From Alphaproteobacteria bacterium (GTDB lineage: Bacteria; Pseudomonadota; Alphaproteobacteria; Rhodobacterales; Rhodobacteraceae): a stretch of DNA of 64,000 nucleotides. The first letter of the stretch is position 1, and each line of letters begins with the position of its first letter. The position numbers and the translations under genes were made by a program. Below are positions 19,858 through 28,156 of this stretch, piece by piece. The notes beneath the pieces were generated by a model. It was not told the DNA's origin and searched no databases. It saw nothing but the letters and a program-made list of their open reading frames with translations. The stretch lies in the NCBI GenBank assembly GCA_030425925.1, contig JAUHZO010000002.1, positions 186,001 to 250,000 of the forward strand, read 5' to 3'.

Positions 19858-20628
19858 ATGACCCCGACCGAACTCGTTCTTGCGGCCTTTGCCGCAATCT
19901 TTTCTGACTTCGATGCCGACGCGGCACAGGGGCTGCTGGCGCCCGATTACATCCAGCACAATCCTGCCGTGCCCAGCGGTGCGGCCCCGGTGCTGCAGAT
20001 CATCCCGATGCTGGAGGAGAGCGGCCTTGACGCCACGATCCACCGGGTGATCGCCGAAGACGACCTTGTGGCCCTGCATGTCACCTACGACAACGCCCAG
20101 ATTTTTGGCGGTCAGACGCTGGTGGGCTTCGACATCTTCCGCGTCGAGGACGGCAAGGTGGCCGAACATTGGGACAACCTGCAACCGCTGGCCGGGCCGA
20201 ACCCCTCGGGGCGCAGCATGACGGACGGCCCCACCGAGATCACCGACCGCGACCAGACAGAGGCGAACCGCGCGCTGGCGCTGGGCCTTGTGACCGACGT
20301 CCTGATCGGCGGGCAGGCCGAAAAGGCGGCCGATTACATCTCGACCGAAAGCTACCACCAGCACAATCCCCAGATCGCGGACGGTCTGGACGGGCTGGGG
20401 GCGGCCCTGCAGGCGCTGAACAAAGCGGGCACGCCCTTTGCCTACGACAAGGTTCACATGACCATCGCCGAGGGCAATTTCGTGCTGACCGCGTCCGAAG
20501 GCTGGTTCGGCGACCAGCACACCGCCTTCTATGACCTGTTCCGGATCGAGGACGACAAGGTGGCGGAACACTGGGACGTGATCCAGGCTATTCCGTCAGA
20601 ATTCGCCCACGACAACGGCAAGTTCTGA
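19858..20628 (+). CDS. SnoaL-like protein with two tandem domains
   Basis: From the ATG at 19858 (GGAAGGAG upstream) the product is 256 residues with two homologous cone-fold (NTF2/SnoaL-like) halves. Each half carries LLAPDYIQHNP- or YISTESYHQHNP-type and FDIFRVEDGKVAEHWD- or YDLFRIEDDKVAEHWD-type segments. Such domains act as small-molecule cyclases, isomerases or binding proteins; the ligand is unknown. It has no signal peptide. Divergent placement from HxlR suggests inducible expression, perhaps by a toxic or electrophilic compound. Confidence 0.8.
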   Translation: MTPTELVLAAFAAIFSDFDADAAQGLLAPDYIQHNPAVPSGAAPVLQIIPMLEESGLDATIHRVIAEDDLVALHVTYDNAQIFGGQTLVGFDIFRVEDGKVAEHWDNLQPLAGPNPSGRSMTDGPTEITDRDQTEANRALALGLVTDVLIGGQAEKAADYISTESYHQHNPQIADGLDGLGAALQALNKAGTPFAYDKVHMTIAEGNFVLTASEGWFGDQHTAFYDLFRIEDDKVAEHWDVIQAIPSEFAHDNGKF

Positions 20629-20669
20629 TCGCGCTTGCGCGACGCGGGGCGGGGGGCTACCCCCGCCCC

Positions 20670-20870
20670 ATGCTGGTTGTGCTTGGCCTTGTCATCGCCT
20701 TTGTGCTGGTCGTGCTGTTTTCGAACCGGGCCACGCGGGGCTGCCGGTGGCGGGAATATCCCGGCCCCTTGGACAGCCGGTGGAGTTGCGTGATGTGCGG
20801 TGCCGAAACCCGCGGCCCGCGGGGACAAGCCCCGGACATGTGTCATCGCGACAACGGCGGAGGGTCGTGA
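20670..20870 (+). CDS. Small membrane protein with Cys-rich tail
   Basis: The 66-residue protein starts MLVVLGLVIAFVLVVLF, a single N-terminal transmembrane helix, followed by a cytosolic tail with CRWREYPGPLDSRWSCVMCGAET and a later Cys. The four cysteines could form a zinc ribbon. Length, hydrophobic start and motif order suggest a real small gene, but the family and function are unknown to me. Confidence 0.5.
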   Translation: MLVVLGLVIAFVLVVLFSNRATRGCRWREYPGPLDSRWSCVMCGAETRGPRGQAPDMCHRDNGGGS

Positions 20871-20927
20871 AGAACTTTCTGAATCGCGCGGAAAAATCCG
20901 CTTGATCGACTCGCGGACTGGCCCCAT

Positions 20928-21077
20928 ATGCGCGCTCACAGACGCCAACGCACGCACCTCTGGCGAGGTGGGCTTTTCCCACGCGGTTACGTAGCGACGG
21001 TAACGTCTCCCTTGGAACTGAGCGGTCTCATGCCGGGAAGCCGGACATGGCCGGGTCTGACTGGAGATGACCAATGA
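20928..21077 (+). CDS. Upstream leader ORF of ornithine decarboxylase
   Basis: A 49-codon ORF starts at ATG 20928, and its stop overlaps the ornithine decarboxylase start (ATGA at 21074-21077). The encoded peptide begins MRAHRRQRTHLWRGG and is rich in Arg and His early, then continues to GLTGDDQ. A terminator-like hairpin lies inside it (20955-20977). Arg/His-rich leader peptides control ornithine decarboxylase in gammaproteobacteria (SpeFL), and alphaproteobacteria are known to carry a speF leader RNA motif. Equivalence here is inferred. The upstream ribosome site is weak. Confidence 0.55.
   Translation: MRAHRRQRTHLWRGGLFPRGYVATVTSPLELSGLMPGSRTWPGLTGDDQ
20955..20977 (+). promoter_or_regulatory. 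Terminator-like hairpin in the ornithine decarboxylase leader
   Basis: Stem CACCTC / GAGGTG with loop TGGC is followed by GGCTTTT. It lies within the leader ORF, so ribosome position on the leader could decide whether it forms. A second short stem GTTAC / GTAAC follows near 20985-21004. An attenuation switch is inferred. Confidence 0.5.
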
Positions 21078-22243
21078 ACGCTTTCGTAACCGGGCTTGTG
21101 GCCCGCGATGACCTGTCGCTGACGCGCGCCGAGGCACATATCCTGACGCACCGCTATGACCGCCCCACACTGGTGATCGACACCGACGCCGTGGCGCGCC
21201 AGTACGCGCAGCTGGCGCAGGGCCTGGGCCGGGCCCGCATCCATTATGCCGTCAAGGCGAACCCGGCCGCGGGCATCCTGCGCACGCTGGTGCGGCTGGG
21301 GTCCTGCTTTGATGCCGCCTCGCGCGCCGAGATCGAGGCCTGCCTGGCCGCCGGTGCGACGCCGGACCAGATCTCGTTCGGCAAAACGGTGAAGAAGCCC
21401 GCCGACATCGCCTGGGCGCACCAGGCGGGGCTGACCCTGTTCGCCGCCGATGCCGAGGAAGAACTGGACAAGATCGCGCATCACGCCCCGGGCGCGCGCG
21501 TCTATATCCGCGTGATCGTCGAGAATTCCGAAGCCGACTGGCCGCTGACGCGCAAGTTCGGCGTGTCCCGCGACAAGGCGCTGGACGTGATGGCCCATGC
21601 CGCGGCCTGCGGGCTTGAGCCGGTGGGGCTGAGCTTTCACGTCGGCTCGCAGACCCGCCGCGCCACGATGTGGGCGCCGGTTCTGGACCAGGTGGCGGCA
21701 ATCTGGCACGCCGCGCGCGCTGCGGGCCACGATCTGTCGTTGTTGAACATCGGCGGTGGCTTTCCGGCCTTCTACGGCCAGGACGTGCAGCCACCGGCGC
21801 TGTATGCCGCCGAGGTCATGGCGCTTGTCACCGAGCGGTTCGGTCCGGTGGTGCATGTGATGGCCGAGCCCGGGCGCGGCCTTGTGGCCGAAGCCGGGGC
21901 GATCTCTGCCGAGGTTCTGCTGGTGTCGCGCAAGTCGGACAACGACCTGCACCGCTGGGTCTATCTGGATATCGGCAAGTTCTCCGGTCTGGCCGAAACC
22001 ATGGACGAGGCGATCCGCTACCAGTTCCTGACCGGCCGCGATCACGAGCCCACCGGCCCCTGCATCCTGGCGGGGCCGTCCTGCGACAGCGCCGATGTGC
22101 TGTATGAAAAGCGCCCGGTCGAGCTGCCGCTGGGCCTTGGCGCCGGCGACCGGATCGTGATCCGCAATTGCGGGGCCTATACCTCGACCTATGCCTCGGT
22201 CGGGTTCAACGGCTTCCCGCCGCTGGACGTGGTGGAGATCTGA
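21074..22243 (+). CDS. Ornithine (or lysine/ornithine) decarboxylase, fold type III
   Basis: The 389-residue PLP enzyme is of the eukaryotic-type ODC/alanine-racemase fold. The PLP-binding lysine is Lys61 in HYAVKANP. Further motifs are the phosphate-binding LLNIGGGFPAFY, AEPGRGLVAEAG, and the catalytic-site GPSCDSADVLYE with the conserved Cys and Asp. The product of ornithine decarboxylation is putrescine, the entry to polyamines. Ornithine is the likelier substrate, but bifunctional lysine use cannot be excluded. It is preceded by a 49-codon leader ORF that overlaps the start codon. Confidence 0.9.
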   Translation: MNAFVTGLVARDDLSLTRAEAHILTHRYDRPTLVIDTDAVARQYAQLAQGLGRARIHYAVKANPAAGILRTLVRLGSCFDAASRAEIEACLAAGATPDQISFGKTVKKPADIAWAHQAGLTLFAADAEEELDKIAHHAPGARVYIRVIVENSEADWPLTRKFGVSRDKALDVMAHAAACGLEPVGLSFHVGSQTRRATMWAPVLDQVAAIWHAARAAGHDLSLLNIGGGFPAFYGQDVQPPALYAAEVMALVTERFGPVVHVMAEPGRGLVAEAGAISAEVLLVSRKSDNDLHRWVYLDIGKFSGLAETMDEAIRYQFLTGRDHEPTGPCILAGPSCDSADVLYEKRPVELPLGLGAGDRIVIRNCGAYTSTYASVGFNGFPPLDVVEI

Positions 22244-22422
22244 TCCAGCGGGCTTGCGGGCGCAAGACAGGTCCCGCCAGCCCCCCTCCTGTCCTCCCCC
22301 CGCCGCGCCGGGGGGAGGCAGCCCGTGGCCGGCCGACCCCGCCTGATCCGCGACGCGGCGCTGTGGCGGGCCTTGCCAAGGGCGGCCTTGCCCGCGCAGT
22401 CTGACGCAAAACAGGAGCCGCC

Positions 22423-23265
22423 ATGACCGAACCTGCCGATGCCCGGGCCCGTCGCGCCGTTGCGCCAGTGATCTGCTATCCCACCGACACCCTGCCGCAG
22501 CCCGATCTGGCGCTGTTCCGCGCCGCCCTCGACACCGCCCGGATCACCGACACCGTTGGCGCCCCGCCGCGGGAGGCCTGCACCTTTCGGGTGCCGGCGG
22601 GCCAATTCTTCCGCATCGTCAGCGTCGACGGGCCGCAGGTGGGGGATCTGAACCTCTGGAACGCCGGGGACCTGTCGGAACGGTTCTATTCCGGCAAGAC
22701 CCGCGCGCTGCACGGCACCCATGTCAGCACCGGCGACCGGCTGTGGTCCTGCTTTCCGCATCTGCGCCCCATGGCCACGATCGTGGCGGACAGTCTGGAC
22801 TGGTACGGCATCGACGATTTCGGCGGTGCGGTGCATGACGTGATCGGGACCCGTTGCGATCCCTACACGGGCAACCTGCTGTCGGGCACGCAGTACCATC
22901 ATTGCTGCCATTCCAACCTGACCCGCGCGCTGGCCCGGGCCACCGGCCTGCCCCTGCACACGGCGGAGGCGCAGGTGCATGACGTGCTGAACGTCTTCAT
23001 GTGCACCGGCTTTACCCGCGACACGGGTCAGTATTTCATGAAGGCCTCTCCGGTGCGGCCCGGCGATCATCTGACGCTGTTTGCCGAGATCGACCTGCTG
23101 GGCGCGCTCAGCGCCTGTCCGGGGGGCGATTGCGGGGCCGAACACAGTTCCGACACCGCGCCCTGTTTCCCCCTGCGGGTCGAGGTGCTGACGCCCGAAC
23201 CGGGGGCGCTGGACGGATGGGCACCGCCTGCGCGCAATGGATATGACGGCAGCCACGGGGCGTAG
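22423..23265 (+). CDS. DUF1989 (urea carboxylase-associated family) protein
   Basis: The 280-residue soluble protein has the DUF1989 pattern: FRVPAGQFFRIVSVDGPQVGDLNLWNAGDLSERFYSGKTRALHGTHVSTGDRLWSC, CDPYTGNLLSGTQYHHCCHSNL and the late FMKASPVRPGDHLTLFAEIDLLGALSACPGGD. Homologues occur beside urea carboxylase genes and in nitrogen metabolism, but the reaction is not established. It lies 179 nt after the ornithine decarboxylase gene and ends 8 nt from a convergent SHMT-like gene. Confidence 0.8.
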   Translation: MTEPADARARRAVAPVICYPTDTLPQPDLALFRAALDTARITDTVGAPPREACTFRVPAGQFFRIVSVDGPQVGDLNLWNAGDLSERFYSGKTRALHGTHVSTGDRLWSCFPHLRPMATIVADSLDWYGIDDFGGAVHDVIGTRCDPYTGNLLSGTQYHHCCHSNLTRALARATGLPLHTAEAQVHDVLNVFMCTGFTRDTGQYFMKASPVRPGDHLTLFAEIDLLGALSACPGGDCGAEHSSDTAPCFPLRVEVLTPEPGALDGWAPPARNGYDGSHGA

Positions 23266-23273
23266 GGCGGGGT

Positions 23274-24599
23274 TTACCCCGCCGCGCCGTGCACGAAATG
23301 CACCTGGTCAAAGCGCTGGCGCCAGGCCGCCACCTCGGGGGCCAGGGCCTCCGGGTCGTTGCGGCGCAGCGCCTCGGCGATGAGGTGCGCCAGGCGCGGC
23401 ATGTCCTGCGCCGTCATGCCCCAGCGCACCATCTCGGGCGTGCCGAGCCGCAGACCGTTCAGGTCGCCGTCGACCGGGGCCAGCGGCAGGCCGATCCCGC
23501 AGGCCAGGATGCCCGCCCGCCGCAGCCGGGCCGAAGCCGCCTGACCGCCGCCAAGGCACGCCGCGTCCAGCGCGAACTGGTGTGATCCCGTGTAACCGCG
23601 CGCAGCGCCAAAGACCGGCAGGCCTTCATCGGCAAGGCCCTGCGCCAGCGCTTGTGCCGCCGCCACCATCTCTTGCGCGTAGGCGCTGCCGAAATCGCGC
23701 CAGTCCAGCAACGACACCGCCAGTGCGGCGCTTTTGGCGGCGTCGAAATTGGCGGTCATGCCGGGGAAGGCGATGGCCTCGATCCGGTGCGCCAGGTCGG
23801 CGTCATTGGTCAGCACCAGGCCCGCAGGCGGTCCACCCAGCGACTTGTAGGTGCTCATGGTCATCACATGCGCGCCCTGCGCCAGCGGATCGGGCCAGAC
23901 GCCACCGGCGATGACGCCGCATTGATGCGCCGCGTCGAACAGCAGCGCGGCGCCGACCTCGTCGGCAATCGTGCGCAGGCCGGCAACGTCGTGTGGCCAG
24001 AGGTTCAGCGATCCGCCCACCGTGATCACCTTGGGCCGCAACCGCTGGGCCTGCGCGCGCACGGCATCAATGTCCGGCGTGTAGCCATCCGCATCGACCG
24101 CCATGCCGACCGAGTGCAGCCCGTAAAGGCCGGCACAGCCTGCGGCGTGATGGGTGACATGGCCGCCGATCTCGGCCGGGGGCACCAGGATCGTGTCGCC
24201 GGGCCGGGCCAGCGCCATGAAGGCATAAAGATTGGCCATTGCGCCCGAGGGCACGCGGATCTCGGCAAACCGGGCGTGAAAGATCTCGGCGGCCAGCGCC
24301 GCGGCCAGCACCTCGATCTCTTCGATGGCCTCCAGCCCGGTTTCGTATTTGTCGCCGGGATAGCCCAGCGACGGGCGCATGCCCAGACCCGAGGACAACA
24401 GCGCCTCGGCCCGCGGATTCATCACGTTGGCGGCGGGGTTGAGGTTGAAGCAGTCCCGTTCGTGGATGACGCGGGACCGTTCGGCCAGGGCCTCGATCCG
24501 CTGTGTCAGCGCGCTGGCCTCCCGACGGGAAGCGGCCTGCAGGATCTCGGCGACCCGGGCCTGGGCCCGGTCCGGCATCCATGGGCGATGTGCGAGCAT
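23274..24599 (-). CDS. Serine hydroxymethyltransferase-like PLP enzyme (divergent paralogue)
   Basis: The 441-residue fold-type I protein resembles SHMT: LNPAANVMNPRAEALLSSGLGMRPSLGYPGDKYETG, PSGAMANLYAFMALARPGDTILVP, GGHVTHHAAG, DAAHQCGVIAGG and the PLP lysine in MSTYKSLGGPPAGLVL. Several GlyA hallmarks differ: SGSQAN is SGAMAN and the HKT(L)RGP segment is YKSLGGP. It may therefore act on a different beta-hydroxy amino acid or act without folate (aldolase-like). It follows deoD by 38 nt on the same strand, so it is probably co-transcribed with hns-like/deoD. Confidence 0.75.
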   Translation of the reverse strand: MLAHRPWMPDRAQARVAEILQAASRREASALTQRIEALAERSRVIHERDCFNLNPAANVMNPRAEALLSSGLGMRPSLGYPGDKYETGLEAIEEIEVLAAALAAEIFHARFAEIRVPSGAMANLYAFMALARPGDTILVPPAEIGGHVTHHAAGCAGLYGLHSVGMAVDADGYTPDIDAVRAQAQRLRPKVITVGGSLNLWPHDVAGLRTIADEVGAALLFDAAHQCGVIAGGVWPDPLAQGAHVMTMSTYKSLGGPPAGLVLTNDADLAHRIEAIAFPGMTANFDAAKSAALAVSLLDWRDFGSAYAQEMVAAAQALAQGLADEGLPVFGAARGYTGSHQFALDAACLGGGQAASARLRRAGILACGIGLPLAPVDGDLNGLRLGTPEMVRWGMTAQDMPRLAHLIAEALRRNDPEALAPEVAAWRQRFDQVHFVHGAAG

Positions 24600-24637
24600 G
24601 GCGCGCTCCTTGTCCAGGTCTCGTGGGCCTTGTCCGG

Positions 24638-25342
24638 TCAGGCGAAGGCGGCTGTCAGCGCAATTTCGACCATGTCGCCGAACGAGGATTGCCGCGCCTC
24701 GGCAGGCAGCGCCTCGTGGGTGAGCAGGTGGTCCGACACCGTCAGCACGGCCAGCGCACGGGCCTTGTGACGGGCGGCGAGGATGTAAAGCTCTGCCGCC
24801 TCCATCTCGACGCCCAGGATGCCGTGCCGGGTCATCTGTTCGTTCAGATCGGGGCGTTCGTCATAGAAGACATCCGACGAATAGATGCCGCCCACATGGT
24901 GCGGCAGCCCGCGGGACGCCGCAGCATCGGCCGCGGCGCGCAACAGACCGAAATCGGCGCAAGGCGCAAAGTTCAACTCGCGGAAGATGCCGCGCGACGG
25001 GGTCGACAGGGTCGAGGCTGTCATCGCCAGAATGACGTCGCGAATGCCCACATCCCCCTGCATCGCCCCGCACGAGCCGATGCGGATCAGCGTTCTTGCG
25101 CCGTAATCGCGGATCAGTTCGTTGGCATAGATCGACAGGCTGGGCATTCCCATGCCCGAGCCGTGAATGGTGACCCGGTGGCCATTCCAAAGGCCGGTAA
25201 AGCCCAGCATGCCCCGCACGCGGTTCACGCATTCGGCGCCGTCCAGAAAGGTCTTTGCCGCCCATTCCGCCCGCAGGGGATCACCGGGCAATAACACCGT
25301 TTCGGCAATCTGCCCCGGTTCGGCCCCGATATGGATGGTCAT
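24638..25342 (-). CDS. deoD: Purine-nucleoside phosphorylase, DeoD type
   Basis: The 234-residue hexameric-type enzyme splits purine (deoxy)nucleosides with phosphate. Motifs are [26 protein letters not shown], the nucleoside/phosphate-binding [43 protein letters not shown] and the catalytic Asp in [10 protein letters not shown]. Length is standard. Its ATG lies one base after the stop codon of the upstream H-NS-like gene, indicating translational coupling. Confidence 0.95.
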   Translation of the reverse strand: MTIHIGAEPGQIAETVLLPGDPLRAEWAAKTFLDGAECVNRVRGMLGFTGLWNGHRVTIHGSGMGMPSLSIYANELIRDYGARTLIRIGSCGAMQGDVGIRDVILAMTASTLSTPSRGIFRELNFAPCADFGLLRAAADAAASRGLPHHVGGIYSSDVFYDERPDLNEQMTRHGILGVEMEAAELYILAARHKARALAVLTVSDHLLTHEALPAEARQSSFGDMVEIALTAAFA

Positions 25343-25343
25343 T

Positions 25344-25652
25344 TCAGAGCATCATGTCGTCAAGCGACTTGCCGGCCTTGAGCGCATCCAGCACCCAGTT
25401 CGGCTTGCGTCCGCGGCCCGTCCAGGTCTGGCTGGGATCGGCAGGATTGGCGTATTTCGCAACACCCTTGCTGCCCTTGCCGCTGGCGGTCACGACTTCG
25501 TCCAGCGAGTAGCCGAATTCCTTTACCGCCTGTTCCGCGGCGCGTTTCGCCTCGGCCCGGCGGCGCGTGTCCACGGTTTTCAGCGCCTTTTGTGCGTCGT
25601 TGATCAGTTGCTTGAGGTCTTCGCGCGAAAGCTTATCGAGGTCTATTTGCAT
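25344..25652 (-). CDS. H-NS family nucleoid-associated protein (HvrA/Spb-like)
   Basis: The 102-residue protein has an N-terminal helical oligomerisation region ([34 protein letters not shown]) and the H-NS-type C-terminal DNA-binding domain [24 protein letters not shown], including the TWTGRGRKP minor-groove motif. In Rhodobacter the homologues HvrA/Spb regulate photosynthesis and redox genes. Here it is directly coupled to deoD, so its target set cannot be inferred from context. Confidence 0.9.
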   Translation of the reverse strand: MQIDLDKLSREDLKQLINDAQKALKTVDTRRRAEAKRAAEQAVKEFGYSLDEVVTASGKGSKGVAKYANPADPSQTWTGRGRKPNWVLDALKAGKSLDDMML

Positions 25653-25805
25653 GCCCGACTCCTTTGTTTCACGTTTTATTCACGAAGGATGCAGCAAATG
25701 ACAAGAGGAAAAAACAGGGAATTTGTGGCAGCTGACGCTTGATAGCGAAAAGCTGCCTACTTAGAGGTTTGCGAATTGTGTGAAATGCAATTATCGCGGG
25801 GCGGT

Positions 25806-27779
25806 CTACTCGGCCGCCACCGCTTCGGGATCGGCAAGGGTCACGATATCGCGCATGATCGCATTCAATTCGAAATCCTTGGGCGTATAGACCTTGGCCA
25901 CCCCCATGGCGCGCAGGCGGGCCGCGTCCTCGTCGGGGATGATGCCGCCCACGATCACCGGGACATGGCCCAGCCCGGCAGTGCGCATGCGCTGCATCAC
26001 GTCTTCGACCAGCGGCAGGTGGCTGCCCGACAGGATCGACAGGCCCACCACATGCGCCCCGTTCTGTGCAGCGGCGACGATCTGTTCAGGTGTCAGGCGG
26101 ATGCCCTCGTATTCGATGTCCATGCCGCAATCGCGGGCGCGAAAGGCGATCTGCTCGGCACCGTTGGAATGCCCGTCCAGGCCCGGCTTGCCCACGAGGA
26201 ACCGCAGGCGGCGGCCCAGACGGTCGCTGACCGCATCCACCTGGGCGCGGATGTCGTCAAGCCCTTCGGTGCGGTTCGACACGGCACCCGAGACGCCGGT
26301 GGGCGCGCGGTATTCGCCGTGCAGGGCGCGCATGGCCCCGGCCCATTCCCCCGTGGTCACCCCGGCCTTGGCGGCGATGATCGAGGCCTCCATGACGTTG
26401 CGCCCCTCTGCCGCCGCACTGCGCAGCGCCTCCAGCGCCGCGGACACGGCGGTATCGTCCCGCTCTGCACGCCAGGCCTCCAGCCGGCCGATCTGGTCCT
26501 GTTCCACCGCCGGGTCCACCACCATGATGCCGCCATCCTCGCCCATCAGCGGCGAGGGTTCGGTTTCCACGTAGCGGTTCACGCCGACCACAACGGTTTC
26601 TTCCCGCTCGATCCGGCCCACGCGGTCGGCATTCGATTCGACCAGACGGCCTTTCATGTAGTCGATGGCGCCGATCGCCCCGCCCATGGCGTCGATATTG
26701 GCCAGTTCCGCCCGCGCGCCGTCCTTCAGCTCTTCCACCTTGCGGTCCACTGCCGGGTTGCCGTCAAAGAGGTCGTCATATTCCAGGAGGTCGGTCTCAT
26801 AGGCGAGGATTTGCTGCATCCGCATCGACCATTGCTGATCCCAGGGCCGCGGCAGGCCCAGCGCCTCGTTCCAGGCGGGCAATTGCACGGCGCGCGCGCG
26901 GGCCCTTTTCGACAGCGTCACCGCCAGCATTTCGATCAGGATCCGGTAGACGTTGTTTTCCGGCTGCTGTTCGGTCAGCCCCAGCGAGTTCACCTGGACG
27001 CCGTAGCGGAAGCGGCGGAATTTCGCATCCTCGACGCCATAGCGCGTCAAAAGGATTTCGTCCCACAGGTCCACAAAGGCGCGCATCTTGCACATCTCGG
27101 TCACGAAACGGATCCCGGCATTGACGAAAAACGAAATCCGTCCGGCCAGGCGCGGGAAATCCTTTGCCGGAACCCGGGGTTTCAATTCGTCCAGCACCGC
27201 AACCGCGGTGGCCAGGGCAAAGGCCAGTTCCTGTTCCGGTGTCGCGCCGGCCTCTTGCAGGTGATAGGAACACACGTTCATCGGGTTCCATTTCGGCACG
27301 TTGGTATAGCAGTATTCCGCAACGTCCCCGATCATCTTCAAAGACGGCTTTGGCGGGCAGATATAGGTGCCGCGGCTGAGATATTCCTTGATCAGGTCGT
27401 TCTGCACGGTGCCCTGAAGCTGCGCGACATCCGCGCCCTGTTCCTCGGCCACCGCGATGTAAAGCGCCAGCAGCCAGGGCGCGGTGGCGTTGATGGTCAT
27501 CGAGGTGTTCATCTGGTCCAGCGGGATGTCCTGGAACAGCGTGCGCATGTCGCCCAGATGGCAGACCGGTACCCCCACCTTGCCCACCTCGCCGCGCGCC
27601 AGGATGTGGTCGCTGTCATAACCGGTCTGGGTGGGCAGGTCGAAGGCCACCGAAAGCCCGGTCTGTCCCTTGGCGAGGTTCCTGCGATACAGCGCGTTGG
27701 AGGCGGCAGCGGTCGAGTGGCCGGCATAGGTGCGGATCAGCCAGGGCTTGTCGGCGGGGCGGGTCTGGGTCTCGGTCAT
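25806..27779 (-). CDS. ecm: (2R)-ethylmalonyl-CoA mutase
   Basis: The 657-residue B12-dependent mutase converts (2R)-ethylmalonyl-CoA to (2S)-methylsuccinyl-CoA in the ethylmalonyl-CoA pathway. The N-terminal barrel begins PWLIRTYAGHSTAAASNALYRRNLAKGQTGLSVAFDLPTQTGYDSDH. The C-terminal cobalamin domain has the DxHxxG motif as GLDGHSNGAEQ (His about 537) and SILSGSHL. The single-chain architecture and the divergent ccr neighbour favour Ecm over methylmalonyl-CoA mutase. The ATG at 27779 is chosen because GGAGG precedes it by 5 nt; an in-frame ATG at 27791 is possible. Confidence 0.92.
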   Translation of the reverse strand: MTETQTRPADKPWLIRTYAGHSTAAASNALYRRNLAKGQTGLSVAFDLPTQTGYDSDHILARGEVGKVGVPVCHLGDMRTLFQDIPLDQMNTSMTINATAPWLLALYIAVAEEQGADVAQLQGTVQNDLIKEYLSRGTYICPPKPSLKMIGDVAEYCYTNVPKWNPMNVCSYHLQEAGATPEQELAFALATAVAVLDELKPRVPAKDFPRLAGRISFFVNAGIRFVTEMCKMRAFVDLWDEILLTRYGVEDAKFRRFRYGVQVNSLGLTEQQPENNVYRILIEMLAVTLSKRARARAVQLPAWNEALGLPRPWDQQWSMRMQQILAYETDLLEYDDLFDGNPAVDRKVEELKDGARAELANIDAMGGAIGAIDYMKGRLVESNADRVGRIEREETVVVGVNRYVETEPSPLMGEDGGIMVVDPAVEQDQIGRLEAWRAERDDTAVSAALEALRSAAAEGRNVMEASIIAAKAGVTTGEWAGAMRALHGEYRAPTGVSGAVSNRTEGLDDIRAQVDAVSDRLGRRLRFLVGKPGLDGHSNGAEQIAFRARDCGMDIEYEGIRLTPEQIVAAAQNGAHVVGLSILSGSHLPLVEDVMQRMRTAGLGHVPVIVGGIIPDEDAARLRAMGVAKVYTPKDFELNAIMRDIVTLADPEAVAAE

Positions 27780-28156
27780 CGGGGCCTCCATGGGGCGGAA
27801 ATCGGGGCAATCTTCTTTCGTTTGGAAACGTGTAAGCGAAAGATTGTGTCTCTGTCAATTCGCCGCGGCGCGGCGCGAGCAGACGCAGCATAGGCTGACG
27901 CGCGACCGGGTTGAATGGGGCAGGTGCGGGTTTTGCCGGTTTCTCGCCGATGCGGTCCGGCTCCCGGGGCAGCATTCTGCGCGCGCATACCGGATTTCTG
28001 CGGCTGCTCGGTTATAAAATTACAAAATCTACCGCAACGGTGTTGCAATGTTGCGTGGCGCGGCGTATCCCGGGTGTCAACGCCGCGATTCTGCAGTGCA
28101 GAGCGGCTCAGGACAGCGTGACAGACCACACGAGACAGACCAGACAGGAGGCCACC
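27780..28156. promoter_or_regulatory. Divergent promoter region between ecm and ccr
   Basis: This 377-bp gene-free stretch should drive both genes. Visible elements are a CGTTT-GG-AAACG inverted repeat at 27819-27830 near ecm; a -10-like TATAAAAT at 28013-28020; and a nested palindrome at 28033-28055 with outer arms CGCAAC / GTTGCG and inner GCAAC-GGT-GTTGC and GCAA-TG-TTGC repeats, about 100 bp before ccr. The last is a good operator candidate. No coding region was recognised here. Confidence 0.5.

Noticed and set aside
25776-27893. A 705-codon open frame on the plus strand
   Set aside because: It is the complement of ecm, whose protein is unmistakable; the plus-strand product has shadow composition.
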